Positions 46,195-55,657 are shown, counted from the stretch's first letter. The stretch: DNA of 64,000 nt from Lacibacter luteus (GCF_004118265.1 NZ_SDHW01000008.1:62001-126000); one strand, 5' to 3'. The notes: generated by a model not told the origin, from the sequence alone. A program made the numbers and translations.

Positions 46195-46293
46195 TTGTTA
46201 AAATCCCGTTAACGCCGCATTTTCTACCCAACCCTTTTGAGCCCGTGTGGGGTATCTCTATTATACCGCACAAAAGCGGCATTTATAAACCTT
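46195..46293. repeat. 99 bp direct repeat, copy B
   Basis: Same orientation as copy A at 42023-42120, with one inserted base and four substitutions. It ends 13 bp before the ATG of the lipoprotein gene at 46307, so it forms that gene's 5' untranslated region or promoter. The rest of the gap (45981-46194) shows no further feature I can support. Confidence 0.85.
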
Positions 46294-46306
46294 ATAATCA
46301 AAGAAT

Positions 46307-47857
46307 ATGAAACACACATTCCGCAGCGTATTTACGCTTTTCATGGCCAGCCTTCTTTTCCTCGTTTCCTGCAAGAAACCGGTAGAGCCTCAGCAGCCCG
46401 GTGGCGATCCCGGTCCAATGCCCGGTCTTTCCCACAAATACAGAATTACGGCCGATGCATTGCCCGGCTTACCCAATCAACCCATCGCCAACATTTTTGC
46501 AAAGTTCGATGTAAAGAATGCGCAGGACGAACTGGTGGTTAACAACAAACTCGTTGCCATCAGCTACAACGGAAAATTTGTAACCGAAGAAATGGAATTG
46601 CCTGCAGGTTCGTACCGCATCAGCAAACTCATGATCGTATCGGGCACAGGTAATGTATTGTACGCCGTGCCTGTAACCAACTCGGCGAAAGCAGCAGGAG
46701 TAAGCAAACCACTGGCTTATCCAATGGTATTACCTGCAGCTACATCATTGGATATTGCTTCCGAATTTCTGAAAGTGGAAGCAAGCGATAAAGCGGTTGA
46801 TTTTGGTTATGCAGCGGATGAATTCGGCACTGGTTCAACTCCTGTTGAAGAAGCACTCAGTATCAAAATAAAAACAAGTATTAAAGTTGGTGATGTATTG
46901 TACGACAGTATTCCATCTTCTTTGGTCTATCGTACGTTCAGCGCAACAAATGAATTGCTGAGTGTAAAGTTTATCAGTCTTGCTGCCGGTACAAACATTG
47001 TACAGTTAGATAAAACTGCAGCACAACACGATTTCATTGTACAAAAGTGGGGCAGGGATTATACCAAGCGTATTGCAAAAACAGACATTCGTACCGATGC
47101 AGTATATGTTTTCGGCGAAGAGAAAGAAGCAAAAAAACTTAGATCAGAAATTACTTCACGTTGGGATGGAAACCAGTACAAAGCTGAATCAAAAAATAGT
47201 TATCTCTACAATGGTAAAGGACAATTGTTGAAGATCGAATACATGCTGAAAAAAGCAAGCGATGGCAGTCCGTTTATTGCTAAAAGCGAAATGTTTGAAT
47301 ATGCAAACGATAAAGTAGAAAAGATCAATGCGTATGGAGAGAACAATGTGTTTACAGGCGCAACACTCTTTGGCTACAATGCAGCAGGAAAAGTAAACCG
47401 TATAACAGAAGATATTCTGAACGGCACAAAAACAGATGTAGCAGTTACTTATCATGGTGCAAATGCAGATGGCATTTCAGAGATCAGCCTGCGTTATAGT
47501 TATTCGCACACTTCTATCATCATGAATTATTATCAGCGTTGGAATACTGCAGGTAATCGTTTTTCTGAAAACAGCCAGACAAGTAACGGAAATAATGAGG
47601 GTGGGGAATATAGTTATGATCACAACATCAACCCTTATGCACACATGAACTGGCCTAACCTGTTTTTATCAAACACTTCAAAAAACAATCTAGTTGCACA
47701 GCAACGCAGCTACTACGGCAGCTATCCAACAAATGTGGCTTACAGTTTCGAATACAAATACGATAACGAAGGGTATCCCATCGAGTTAGTCCGCCGTTAC
47801 AAATCGTATTTAACCGGACAACATTTGTTTACCACAAAGACTGTTTACAACTATTAG
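46307..47857 (+). CDS. Hypothetical lipoprotein
   Basis: 516 residues. Signal peptide with lipobox LFLVSC (Cys about 22), then a Pro/Gly-rich spacer (PVEPQQPGGDPGPMPG), so surface-anchored lipoprotein. The first part (residues ~45-180) looks like a beta-sandwich domain (FVTEEMELPAGSYRISKLMIV). The C-terminal half has Tyr/Asn-rich repeating strands (SYLYNGKGQLLKIEYML, FGYNAAGKVNRITED) reminiscent of YD/RHS-like repeats common in Bacteroidota surface lipoproteins. No enzymatic motif. It precedes another lipoprotein gene by 36 bp. Confidence 0.8.
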   Translation: MKHTFRSVFTLFMASLLFLVSCKKPVEPQQPGGDPGPMPGLSHKYRITADALPGLPNQPIANIFAKFDVKNAQDELVVNNKLVAISYNGKFVTEEMELPAGSYRISKLMIVSGTGNVLYAVPVTNSAKAAGVSKPLAYPMVLPAATSLDIASEFLKVEASDKAVDFGYAADEFGTGSTPVEEALSIKIKTSIKVGDVLYDSIPSSLVYRTFSATNELLSVKFISLAAGTNIVQLDKTAAQHDFIVQKWGRDYTKRIAKTDIRTDAVYVFGEEKEAKKLRSEITSRWDGNQYKAESKNSYLYNGKGQLLKIEYMLKKASDGSPFIAKSEMFEYANDKVEKINAYGENNVFTGATLFGYNAAGKVNRITEDILNGTKTDVAVTYHGANADGISEISLRYSYSHTSIIMNYYQRWNTAGNRFSENSQTSNGNNEGGEYSYDHNINPYAHMNWPNLFLSNTSKNNLVAQQRSYYGSYPTNVAYSFEYKYDNEGYPIELVRRYKSYLTGQHLFTTKTVYNY

Positions 47858-47893
47858 AAAAACACATTTCTTATTATTTTCAAAGCTGATTAT

Positions 47894-48736
47894 ATGTTAC
47901 ACAAAATATCATTCATAGCGCTGCTGTTCCTGGTTTCCTGCACAGCGGCCAAGGTATCGGTACCTGCGGGCTTCAGCTCGCAGGCCACCAACATGAAAGT
48001 AAAAGGATTGAATGGCTGGATGATCAATCAACGGTTGAGCTTTGGTGAATTCACTACATCGGCTGTAAAGCGTGGATGGGATTTCAGCAGCTCGGTACAG
48101 TACACAAAATTCAGTCTCGATCCGCAAACGATGTTGCTGCGTGTGTTCAATGTTGATACCGATGTTCGCAACCTGAAACAGCGCAACAAATTTCAATACA
48201 CAATACAGGATGGAAATTTAGTAGCTGAAGTGTTTGCAACTGAAAAGTTCAGCGAACATCAACTCGTGTACAAAAGCAATAATGCTTTTCTGGGTCAGGT
48301 GAATGCCACGCAGCGTTATGAATATGCATTTACTGCAGCGGTGCTTCCGCTCATGGCAAAAGAAAACGATCCGTGGTCGGTGGTGTTGATGAATAAATAT
48401 GATGCAAAGAAAGATACCGCACGGCGTTTATTCGATCGTCCGTATGTAGAAGAAGAAGGTTATGCGACCAATGGAAAGGAAAATATTATCATCAGACCGT
48501 TGCGACTGGAGAAACTCACCACTAAAAAAGGAAAAGAAACAAAAGTAATGGGCGGCGCTATCCTCACGGGTTACGAATTACGTTGGGATGATGGAGTAGT
48601 AGCTATTATTGATATACTTGATAACAGCATCTGGTTTGCCAACAATCTTGATGCAAGAGATAAATTGATTCTGTCAGCCGTTTCATCGGCCATTCTGTTG
48701 AAACGAATGCAGGATGTGGAGAATAGGGGCGAGTAG
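47894..48736 (+). CDS. Hypothetical lipoprotein
   Basis: 280 residues with lipobox LFLVSC (Cys about 16) followed by TAAKVSVPAGFS. The mature protein is mixed alpha/beta with no recognised motif. The sequence after the stop (48737-48852) contains degenerate tandem words (AATCTGAAATCTGAAATA) and leads to an ECF sigma gene, so it may belong to a lipoprotein/sigma transcription unit. Function unknown. Confidence 0.75.
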   Translation: MLHKISFIALLFLVSCTAAKVSVPAGFSSQATNMKVKGLNGWMINQRLSFGEFTTSAVKRGWDFSSSVQYTKFSLDPQTMLLRVFNVDTDVRNLKQRNKFQYTIQDGNLVAEVFATEKFSEHQLVYKSNNAFLGQVNATQRYEYAFTAAVLPLMAKENDPWSVVLMNKYDAKKDTARRLFDRPYVEEEGYATNGKENIIIRPLRLEKLTTKKGKETKVMGGAILTGYELRWDDGVVAIIDILDNSIWFANNLDARDKLILSAVSSAILLKRMQDVENRGE

Positions 48737-48852
48737 TTAGTGTTAAGAAGAAAGCCAATAGCCGATAGTTGTTAGTGGATAGTAAAATGCAATCTGAAAT
48801 CTGAAATAAGCAATTTAGCAGCAGTAAAAAAAAGCAGCAGTAACGAAACGAA

Positions 48853-49398
48853 GTGATAGCCGAGGCATACGATATTGATCAGTTGGTGGAAGATTGCAAA
48901 CGCAATAACCGCAGGGCACAGGAACAGTTGTACCGTCAGTTCTACAACTATGCGATGACCATTGCCCTGCGCTATTCCCGTGATGAAGCAGATGCTGCCG
49001 ATATCATGAGTCATGCGTTTGTGAAGATCTTTAAAAGCATGCATACGTTTGATAAAAACAAAGGCGCTTTGCAGACATGGATCAAACGGATTGTGATGAA
49101 CGAAGGGCTCGATCATCTGAAAGCAAGAGAACGTTTCAGTAAAGACATGGAGTTGGAAACCGTGGAAGAGCCGCAGATCAGTAATACCGTTTTGGAACGG
49201 ATGGGTGCCGATGAAATTATGAAACTCATTCACCAGTTGCCACCTGCCACACATGCCGTGTTTGTATTGTATGCAGTGGAAGGCTATAATCACCGGGAGA
49301 TAGCCGGGAAACTCAACATCAGCGAGGGTACATCGAAATGGCACCTAAGCGAAGCCCGGAAAACATTACAACAACAACTCAGCCGTTTTACCGGATGA
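48853..49398 (+). CDS. ECF-type RNA polymerase sigma factor
   Basis: 181 residues from GTG 48853; no ATG is positioned to include the conserved region 2. Region 2 (LVEDCKRNNRRAQEQLYRQFYNYA through ADAADIMSHAFVKIFKS) and region 4 helix-turn-helix (NHREIAGKLNISEGTSKWHLSEARKTL) are both visible. ECF sigma factors redirect RNA polymerase in response to envelope signals and are usually held by a membrane anti-sigma factor. The stop overlaps the start of the next gene (ATGA), which encodes a single-pass membrane protein suited to that role. Confidence 0.92.
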   Translation: MIAEAYDIDQLVEDCKRNNRRAQEQLYRQFYNYAMTIALRYSRDEADAADIMSHAFVKIFKSMHTFDKNKGALQTWIKRIVMNEGLDHLKARERFSKDMELETVEEPQISNTVLERMGADEIMKLIHQLPPATHAVFVLYAVEGYNHREIAGKLNISEGTSKWHLSEARKTLQQQLSRFTG

Positions 49399-50012
49399 AT
49401 GAAAAGTCAACATACGAATTAACCATTACCGAAAAGCTGGAGCAGTTAACGGCACCGGATATGGTGGATGCTATCTGGGCACGCATTGAAGCACAGCTCG
49501 ATATGGATCTTCCGACAGATGAAGGTCCAACCAATCCACCTGCTGCACCAACAAGTGGTCCACGCAAATGGCTCAACCGTGGATTCATCATTGCTGCTGT
49601 TGCTATTATACTCATTTATTTATTCAACAACCGTAAACAAACAATTACTTCCAACGATCAACCAACCATTACTGCACCTGTAACAACACCCAACAACAAC
49701 GATAACCCGGTACGGAATAACTCGCCGGGTACAACCAATGCACAAACGCCGCAGAATCATTCATCTGCTCCAACAAATTCATCCACTGTATTGCCTGTTG
49801 ACAGCAATGCCATTGCTCCTGTAACGGGGCCTGTGTTATTACAACCCGATACGGCTGCTGTTAAAACAAATGCAGCGCCGGTATTTACACCGCCGGTTGT
49901 TACGCCGCAAAAAAATAATGCACCTGATAGTACCAAGAAGGGCAGGGGTGTAAAGGGTATTACCGATGCGGATTATAAAATTGTACCGAAGAAGGATAGC
50001 AGTAAGAATTGA
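49395..50012 (+). CDS. Single-pass membrane protein, probable anti-sigma factor
   Basis: 205 residues from ATG 49395, which overlaps the sigma stop codon; a longer reading frame from 49338 is less likely. About 60 cytoplasmic residues (LEQLTAPDMVDAIWARIEAQLDMDLP) are followed by one transmembrane segment (residues 63-78) and a ~125-residue periplasmic tail rich in Pro, Thr and Asn. The DAIWARIEAQL helix is typical of Bacteroidota anti-sigma partners. Anti-sigma function is inferred from topology and overlap. Confidence 0.8.
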   Translation: MNEKSTYELTITEKLEQLTAPDMVDAIWARIEAQLDMDLPTDEGPTNPPAAPTSGPRKWLNRGFIIAAVAIILIYLFNNRKQTITSNDQPTITAPVTTPNNNDNPVRNNSPGTTNAQTPQNHSSAPTNSSTVLPVDSNAIAPVTGPVLLQPDTAAVKTNAAPVFTPPVVTPQKNNAPDSTKKGRGVKGITDADYKIVPKKDSSKN

Positions 50013-50081
50013 TTTGCAGAGTAGCTACTGCCGAAAATTTTTGTTGAGCAGATCCTTTCCCGCAAAGCGGGACAAGCTGTG

Positions 50082-50173
50082 CCTCAGGATGACATGAAGG
50101 TTGGGCTTAGTAAAAGTGATGAGCAATTGTACAAAGCTCAAAAGTGTTGTCTTTCCGACGAAGGAGGAATCTG
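50082..50173. repeat. 92 bp repeat (MITE-like), copy 1
   Basis: Shares 80 of 92 positions with 50895-50986 in the same orientation, from CCTCAGGATGACA to CGACGAAGGAGGAATCTG. It lies in the 257 bp gap between the anti-sigma gene and the small gene at 50270; a short CCCGC/GCGGG hairpin sits just to its left (50060-50072). Confidence 0.85.
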
Positions 50174-50269
50174 TTGGGCGTCGATGCTAATTTTTCAGGA
50201 ACGTCAACTACATCTACACTTTTCTTTACTTTGTAAATTGTTAAACATTGGAATATCAATAAGGACAAG

Positions 50270-50518
50270 ATGGATAATGTTGTAAATAATTTTGAAGTCT
50301 GTAATGCGATTAGTAGCCTTCTAAAAGAATTTGAGAGCAGGGGCTTCAAATTAGAAGACCAAGACCTTCGAGATTACCATTTTAAAGAGATGTATTTTAA
50401 AATGTCAGGGAATCTTAATTTAATAGAAAATTTCTCACCATCCGGAGTTAAAAGAATTAAGAATAAATTTATTTGTGAATGTCATTGGTCAACAATAGAA
50501 ATTGTTGACTATCATTAA
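50270..50518 (+). CDS. Small protein with HigB-like C-terminal tail
   Basis: 82 residues. Most of the protein is unrecognised (EVCNAISSLLKEFESRGFKL, YHFKEMYFKMSGNLNLIENF), but the last residues, ending IEIVDYH, match the usual C-terminus of HigB/RelE-type toxins encoded before higA. The start lies 97 bp after a repeat copy and the stop 9 bp before higA. Options are a chimeric or degraded toxin, or a different small toxin that converged on the position. The normal HigB length is about 92 residues. Confidence 0.6.
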   Translation: MDNVVNNFEVCNAISSLLKEFESRGFKLEDQDLRDYHFKEMYFKMSGNLNLIENFSPSGVKRIKNKFICECHWSTIEIVDYH

Positions 50519-50527
50519 ACATCGTAT

Positions 50528-50827
50528 ATGAAACGATTAAAGAATATACACCCCGGCGAAGTTTTGCTGGAAGAGTTTTTGAAATCGATGGGAGTGTCGG
50601 CTTATAAACTGTCCAAGGATACCGGTATTCCCCAAACACGTATATATGCTATCATTAAAGGTAACAGGGCTATTACGGCAGATACAGCATTGCGCTTGTC
50701 AAAATATTTTGGTGTATCTGCGAAGTTCTGGTTGGGCCTGCAGGATGATTTTGATATTGAAGAAGGAAGCCGCCAATTAAAAAGTACATTGAATTCTATT
50801 CAGCGGTTTGAAGGTAACGCTGCTTGA
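50528..50827 (+). CDS. higA: HigA-family antitoxin (XRE helix-turn-helix)
   Basis: 99 residues. It opens with the HigA signature IHPGEVLLEEFLKSMGVS, followed by the helix-turn-helix (AYKLSKDTGIPQTRIYAIIKG) and NRAITADTALRLSKYFGVSAKFWLGLQ, all typical of HigA. HigA neutralises HigB and represses the operon. The upstream partner retains only a HigB-like C-terminal end, so the pair may be non-standard. The module lies between two copies of a 92 bp repeat. Confidence 0.9.
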   Translation: MKRLKNIHPGEVLLEEFLKSMGVSAYKLSKDTGIPQTRIYAIIKGNRAITADTALRLSKYFGVSAKFWLGLQDDFDIEEGSRQLKSTLNSIQRFEGNAA

Positions 50828-50881
50828 TATACAAGACTCTTTTCGTATTCCTTTACATGTTGTAGTACAAGATTTTTCCGG

Positions 50882-50986
50882 CAGACGCTTCGTTCCTCAG
50901 GATGACAGGAAAGTTGGGCTTAGTGAAAGTGATGAACTGTTGTACAATGTTCAATAAAGCTGTCTTTCCGACGAAGGAGGAATCTG
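50882..50986. repeat. 92 bp repeat (MITE-like), copy 2, with imperfect terminal inverted repeats
   Basis: The core 50895-50986 matches copy 1. The left end (CAGACGCTTCGTTCC at 50882) and the reverse complement of the right end (CAGATTCCTCCTTCG) agree at 17 of 25 positions, suggesting imperfect terminal inverted repeats of a non-autonomous element. It separates higA from the hypothetical gene at 51008. Confidence 0.75.
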
Positions 50987-51007
50987 CTTATATAAGGAAA
51001 CTAATAC

Positions 51008-51787
51008 TTAGTGGAACTTATAAGTTTTTATGCTTGTTATTTGTGAGTAATTAATAGAACCTTGGAAAGATTTGCTATGATATGTAGTTCCATTTATTGT
51101 TATCTTGACTCTCAGCAAAGTTTGAAAATCACCTTTATAGTTATAAATGCTTGAGACCAATATTTCTCCAGGCTTCAGTGGGGTTACTCCATAATAATTT
51201 GCCGGTACGGAAATCTGAAGTGGTGAAAAAAGAGTTTCGATAGGCTTCCATGATCCGGTTGAATCTATTGCCTCCTGCACAATAGGGACATTATATTTTC
51301 GATGACGAATTGTAACTGCCGTATCAGATAAATTAATCAGATAGACTGAGTAACCTTTGAAGATTGCTTGATTTGTGTTTTTTGCATCCATTGTAGTGTA
51401 ACGATCTTTTTCAATATATCCGACCCTTCTTTCGGGGTAATACTTTTTGTCATTCTTAATCCAAAAAAAGTATTCATAACAATCTAAATTTTGTACGGTG
51501 TCGACTATGATTATAAAATTGGAGTGTATGGAGTCTCTTAATTTACTGAGCAGAGATTCGTTAGGATAATACAAAGGAATAGAAGGCCATAGTATCAAAG
51601 AATCATAAGGTTGACCAATTGAAATAACTCCCCACATCGCTGACTTGGAAATAGGTTTATTAACCGGCGAGTAATATTTAGAAGATGTTTTAAATGAATC
51701 TGGAAAGTTAACACTTATACTTTGGCAATTACAAAAAGTATGGAGCAATAGAAAACTTAGTAACATTATTGATTTTCGAATGCTCAT
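51008..51787 (-). CDS. Hypothetical secreted protein
   Basis: 259 residues with a signal peptide (MSIRKSIMLLSFLLLHTFCNCQ). The mature part is beta-rich with many Tyr, Ser and Ile residues and no motif I know. Codon use is AT-rich compared with the next gene, suggesting recent acquisition along with the neighbouring repeat-bounded higA locus. The stop is about 20 bp from repeat copy 2. Confidence 0.7.
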   Translation of the reverse strand: MSIRKSIMLLSFLLLHTFCNCQSISVNFPDSFKTSSKYYSPVNKPISKSAMWGVISIGQPYDSLILWPSIPLYYPNESLLSKLRDSIHSNFIIIVDTVQNLDCYEYFFWIKNDKKYYPERRVGYIEKDRYTTMDAKNTNQAIFKGYSVYLINLSDTAVTIRHRKYNVPIVQEAIDSTGSWKPIETLFSPLQISVPANYYGVTPLKPGEILVSSIYNYKGDFQTLLRVKITINGTTYHSKSFQGSINYSQITSIKTYKFH

Positions 51788-51898
51788 AAATTATCCTTTA
51801 TATCCGAATTTATATCATTTTACTCATGTTAAAGTCCGCAATGGCAATGAAAGATAGTCGGTTTATGCCGTTGTTGGTTGCCTGACCAGTCAACAAAC

Positions 51899-53959
51899 TT
51901 ATAACATTATCCCCCCCGGCCAATAAACCCTCTCTGCCATCTTATACACTTCTTCCTTCTTTAACGTCATGCGTTTTGTTTTTTGTTGAAGGTATAATTC
52001 CACTTGGTCATCAAAATGTTTGTTGCCCGGTTTTGCAGAAGCACCATACATGTTTACACTTTCAATCAACGGCAATGCATTTTTTTGAAAACGTACAAAC
52101 ATGATCAATCCATCACCACCAACAGATTTTAGTTTACCTTCTTTATAATTACCTGTCCATTGCGGTGAAAGCAGATCAGGAAAACCCCAGAGTGGCCATT
52201 CTTTATCGCCACGCACCAGTTTTTGAATATCGCCCAATGTAAGATCGGTTGTTTTAAAATGCGAGATCATATAACTGTGTACATAGGCAAGTGTTTCTTC
52301 CGCTTCCGGTTGGGTGAGTGTGTGTGCAGGACCATAACCCAGTTTTTTTGCGAGGTACAAATAGCTGAGCAGAAATACTCCGGCTCCTTTACTGTCGGCA
52401 GTTCCCTGCTTATCCCATGATTTTAGATTGTTGATGAGTGAAGCATATTGCGGATACGCAGATTCATTTAATAAGAACAACGTATCAATATTATGCGGGT
52501 AATGCAATGTTGCAGGCAGTTGCTTATCGAATTTTATTTTCTTAAAACGTTCGTAATCCAATTGTGCGGCAGGCATTTGTTCAACTACACGCATGCTGCG
52601 GTTGTTATGCCATGTTTCCCAACCATCGGCTACAGGAAATTGTTCTGCTTTTAAATTGTTGGCTTCGTCGGTTGCATAAAACGAAGAATGATTGGTGTTG
52701 AACACATAACAATTCGTTGGATTTAGATATTGTGGATGTTCATTCATTTTCCGAAACTCAGTCCACAATGTTTTGGATGTATTGCCGGGTACAGTCGACT
52801 TCCAGTTGTATTGCGGCGAAGTATTGCGCACCGGCACCAATCCGTTGTTGATATAAAAAATAGTATCGTACTTATCAGCATAGGTAATATTGAACATTGA
52901 CAGATGCTGATCTTTAATAGCTGCATAAAACTCTGTGAAGTTTTTTGCCTTATCCATATTATACCATTGTTCCAGCACACGTATGTCCATATTGGCACCA
53001 AGACGGATAGAAAAGAATCCCTGTTTGTTCTTCATCGTTGCTCCATACTTACTCCAATACAGTTTTCGTTTTACGCCAATGGGAATTCCTTTAATGTGAA
53101 GTGTAATCGTTTTCTCTTCCAGTTTTATCCATTCACCATCAAATTTGTATTGCTTACTGTTTGCAGGATTCATCTCCAATTGAAACACATCTACACGATC
53201 GACATAGTTCACTGTATGTGCCCAACCTAAATGTTCGTTCACACCATGAAGTATACATGGGCCACCTGCCAGCAAACCGCCATGTATGTTCAATCCTTCT
53301 TCACTGTTGATATGTGCTTCATAAAATGCCTGCGATCCCGTATTGGGCTGGTGTGCATTGATCAACAAAAACGCTTCACCTGTATTTGTTTTGTTTGGAT
53401 GCACAGCAATCGCATTGCTGCCTTTTTTATTCAACTCAGGATCGGTTTCAACCGTATTGTTGAAGATCGCCATCAACGCTTTGTCAGCGCCATTGAAAGC
53501 TGTTAATGCCAATACTGATGATGCAATGTATTCTTTGGCCGTAACAGGAAATATGTTTTTGTGCAGCACTTCTTTCGGATGCGCTTTTGCATAATCGTTA
53601 ATGCCCTGCACATAACCATTAATGAGTTTCAGAAAAGCAGGGGAGAGTGTATGCCATTTCTCTTCGGTAATTTCCATGCAACGGAATAAGGCAAATGCAT
53701 AATCGGCTGCTGCGCCGGCTTTGCCCTGCACTTTACCCATTAGTCCCTTCGCAGGTAACACAACATCTTGTATACTGTTGAAATCATCTTCTGCATGTGC
53801 CCATGCAAGACCGTAAGCGACTTCTGCGTCAGTCTTCGCAAAAATGTGTGGCACACCAAAACTGTCACGAACGATTTCTATTTTTTTCGGATCGATCGAT
53901 TGTGCATTTCCATAAAAGAAAAGAAAAGCAAAAAATAATAAGGCAAGTGTATATTTCAT
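51899..53959 (-). CDS. Penicillin-acylase-family Ntn hydrolase (periplasmic)
   Basis: 686 residues from the ATG at 53959, which starts a clear signal peptide (MKYTLALLFFAFLFFYGNAQ) and avoids overlap with the upstream gene; a longer frame from 54049 exists. The alpha chain has VRDSFGVPHIFAKTDAEVAYGLAWAHAEDDF. Self-cleavage should occur in KKGSNAIAVHP, exposing Ser181 as the N-terminal nucleophile of the beta chain. Relatives include penicillin G acylase, acyl-homoserine lactone acylases and aculeacin acylases. The substrate cannot be read from sequence; signal degradation or amide hydrolysis are possibilities. Confidence 0.9.
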   Translation of the reverse strand: MKYTLALLFFAFLFFYGNAQSIDPKKIEIVRDSFGVPHIFAKTDAEVAYGLAWAHAEDDFNSIQDVVLPAKGLMGKVQGKAGAAADYAFALFRCMEITEEKWHTLSPAFLKLINGYVQGINDYAKAHPKEVLHKNIFPVTAKEYIASSVLALTAFNGADKALMAIFNNTVETDPELNKKGSNAIAVHPNKTNTGEAFLLINAHQPNTGSQAFYEAHINSEEGLNIHGGLLAGGPCILHGVNEHLGWAHTVNYVDRVDVFQLEMNPANSKQYKFDGEWIKLEEKTITLHIKGIPIGVKRKLYWSKYGATMKNKQGFFSIRLGANMDIRVLEQWYNMDKAKNFTEFYAAIKDQHLSMFNITYADKYDTIFYINNGLVPVRNTSPQYNWKSTVPGNTSKTLWTEFRKMNEHPQYLNPTNCYVFNTNHSSFYATDEANNLKAEQFPVADGWETWHNNRSMRVVEQMPAAQLDYERFKKIKFDKQLPATLHYPHNIDTLFLLNESAYPQYASLINNLKSWDKQGTADSKGAGVFLLSYLYLAKKLGYGPAHTLTQPEAEETLAYVHSYMISHFKTTDLTLGDIQKLVRGDKEWPLWGFPDLLSPQWTGNYKEGKLKSVGGDGLIMFVRFQKNALPLIESVNMYGASAKPGNKHFDDQVELYLQQKTKRMTLKKEEVYKMAERVYWPGGIML

Positions 53960-53975
53960 AAGTAAGTGAGGAGTA

Positions 53976-55535
53976 TTATGGATGTACAGCTGTTTTTTTC
54001 TTTCGCTTGTATTTGTGGTGAATGATATCCTGCACCGGTACATTTTCAATTTTACTTTCCAGCCAGCTGATCACATCGAGGTACACAAACGCTCTTGTTT
54101 CAAAGCGGTTGCCTTCGTATTGCCGTATACTTTCTAACAGTTTCTGAAAAGCGGGTTTAATTTTTCCCGGCGATAATTGTAGTGCATTCCGTAAGAAGCG
54201 GAACATCTCTTCTTCCACCGCACTCAGGTTTTCCATTTTACCCATGAAGCGGTACACCGATTTAATGAGGTATTCCAGCAGATCGTAATTGCCCAACTCA
54301 AAGTGTGCAATTAAATGCAGCAAACGTGCGTAGCATTGCAGATCGGTACGCAGATCAACTTTCCAGTTAATGATCTTGTTGAGGTATTCAATTGCTTTTT
54401 CATTGTTACCACTGCCAAAATACAAACAGGCAATTTTATAATAGAAGGTAAGTACACGATGGCGGTCGAGGAAGAGTTCGTACTCATCCAGCTTTTCTTC
54501 AATGCCGGGTATTAAACGAAGCCCCTGCGAAAATGTTCCTTCCAGGAAATGTTTATTGATCTTGGCAATGGATAGATACACAAAACAAAGAATACGATAG
54601 TTCTCATTTTGCTGCGCCACTTTCCGATGTGAAAATTTTTCAAGTTGATCAATCGCTTCAATCAACTTTGCTTCATTGCTCAAATCAAAATGTGCACTCA
54701 TCAAATTGTGCATGCCTTTAATGTAGTGAGCTGTTTCTGCTTCCAGCATCCCCGGATATTTATCAAACAGATCAACCCATTTTTGCGTGTAGCGATAAAA
54801 CAACAAATAATCCTGGCGGATGAACGCTACCCAGCAATGCGATTGAAAGAGGTACAACTGCTCGTAAAAACCGTTGAGCTTTTCTGCATTTTTGGGTAAA
54901 TGCGTTTCAAAATATAGTTTGGCTTCATCGCCTTCTTTCTCATTTCTTGCCACCCCATTTTTAATGTACCAGCTGTACAACTGCAACGATAAGTTGGAGA
55001 GTTGCGATACACTGGTCAGCTGTTCTTCCACAGCCGCCGACTCTTTCGATAGTTTATCGGCACGGTCCTGCATACTGCGGGTGATGTACAATGCCTCGAT
55101 CTTCTTTTCAAAAAACAGGATCTGTTGCAGGTAGGTGATCTGTTCGTATTGTTTGGCCAGCTCCTTCATTTTATCCAGCACCTTCAGGCTTTGGAGGTAA
55201 AGGCCTTTGTTGTAAAGAATACGGGCAAAATCCATCTGCTCGTTCAGCTGGATGGTGATATTGTCTTCCTGCTTAATTAATCGTAAACTGCTGAGGATCG
55301 ATTTGTACAGGTGGGCCTTGAGGTTGCTCAGTTGCTGTTTGGCAATGCTTTGGTTTTTGCGCAAAAGGGCCGCTTCGTCATAGTCATCCATCTTATCCAT
55401 GGCATCGAAGAGCTGGATGATCTTCAGGTTCGGATCGGCCGAGTTTCGCTTCACATAAAGCTTGAAATTCCTCTTTTCGCTCTTTTCCAGCGACTTTACC
55501 AATTGAAAGGTCGTATCGGTCGATCTGTTGGGCAT
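53976..55535 (-). CDS. Hypothetical all-helical (TPR-like) protein
   Basis: 519 residues from the ATG at 55535 (MPNRSTDTTFQLVKSLEKSEKR); a start at 55580 would add 15 residues. Almost entirely amphipathic helices (LYLQSLKVLDKMKELAKQYEQI, ITYLQQILFFEKKIEALY), consistent with TPR-like solenoid repeats, and a basic C-terminus (HKYKRKKKTAVHP). No signal peptide. I do not recognise a specific family. Transcribed divergently from leuA and 16 bp upstream of the acylase gene. Confidence 0.75.
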   Translation of the reverse strand: MPNRSTDTTFQLVKSLEKSEKRNFKLYVKRNSADPNLKIIQLFDAMDKMDDYDEAALLRKNQSIAKQQLSNLKAHLYKSILSSLRLIKQEDNITIQLNEQMDFARILYNKGLYLQSLKVLDKMKELAKQYEQITYLQQILFFEKKIEALYITRSMQDRADKLSKESAAVEEQLTSVSQLSNLSLQLYSWYIKNGVARNEKEGDEAKLYFETHLPKNAEKLNGFYEQLYLFQSHCWVAFIRQDYLLFYRYTQKWVDLFDKYPGMLEAETAHYIKGMHNLMSAHFDLSNEAKLIEAIDQLEKFSHRKVAQQNENYRILCFVYLSIAKINKHFLEGTFSQGLRLIPGIEEKLDEYELFLDRHRVLTFYYKIACLYFGSGNNEKAIEYLNKIINWKVDLRTDLQCYARLLHLIAHFELGNYDLLEYLIKSVYRFMGKMENLSAVEEEMFRFLRNALQLSPGKIKPAFQKLLESIRQYEGNRFETRAFVYLDVISWLESKIENVPVQDIIHHKYKRKKKTAVHP

Positions 55536-55657
55536 CGTAATTCGTTTCTCCTGAAACCCTTGCCAGTCAAGGGTTTTCAATTTAAGGGTCGTACTTATCT
55601 GTCGTAAAATACATGAAATAAGGTTTGCCTGACCCTTCCTTAAGAAATAATTTTATG

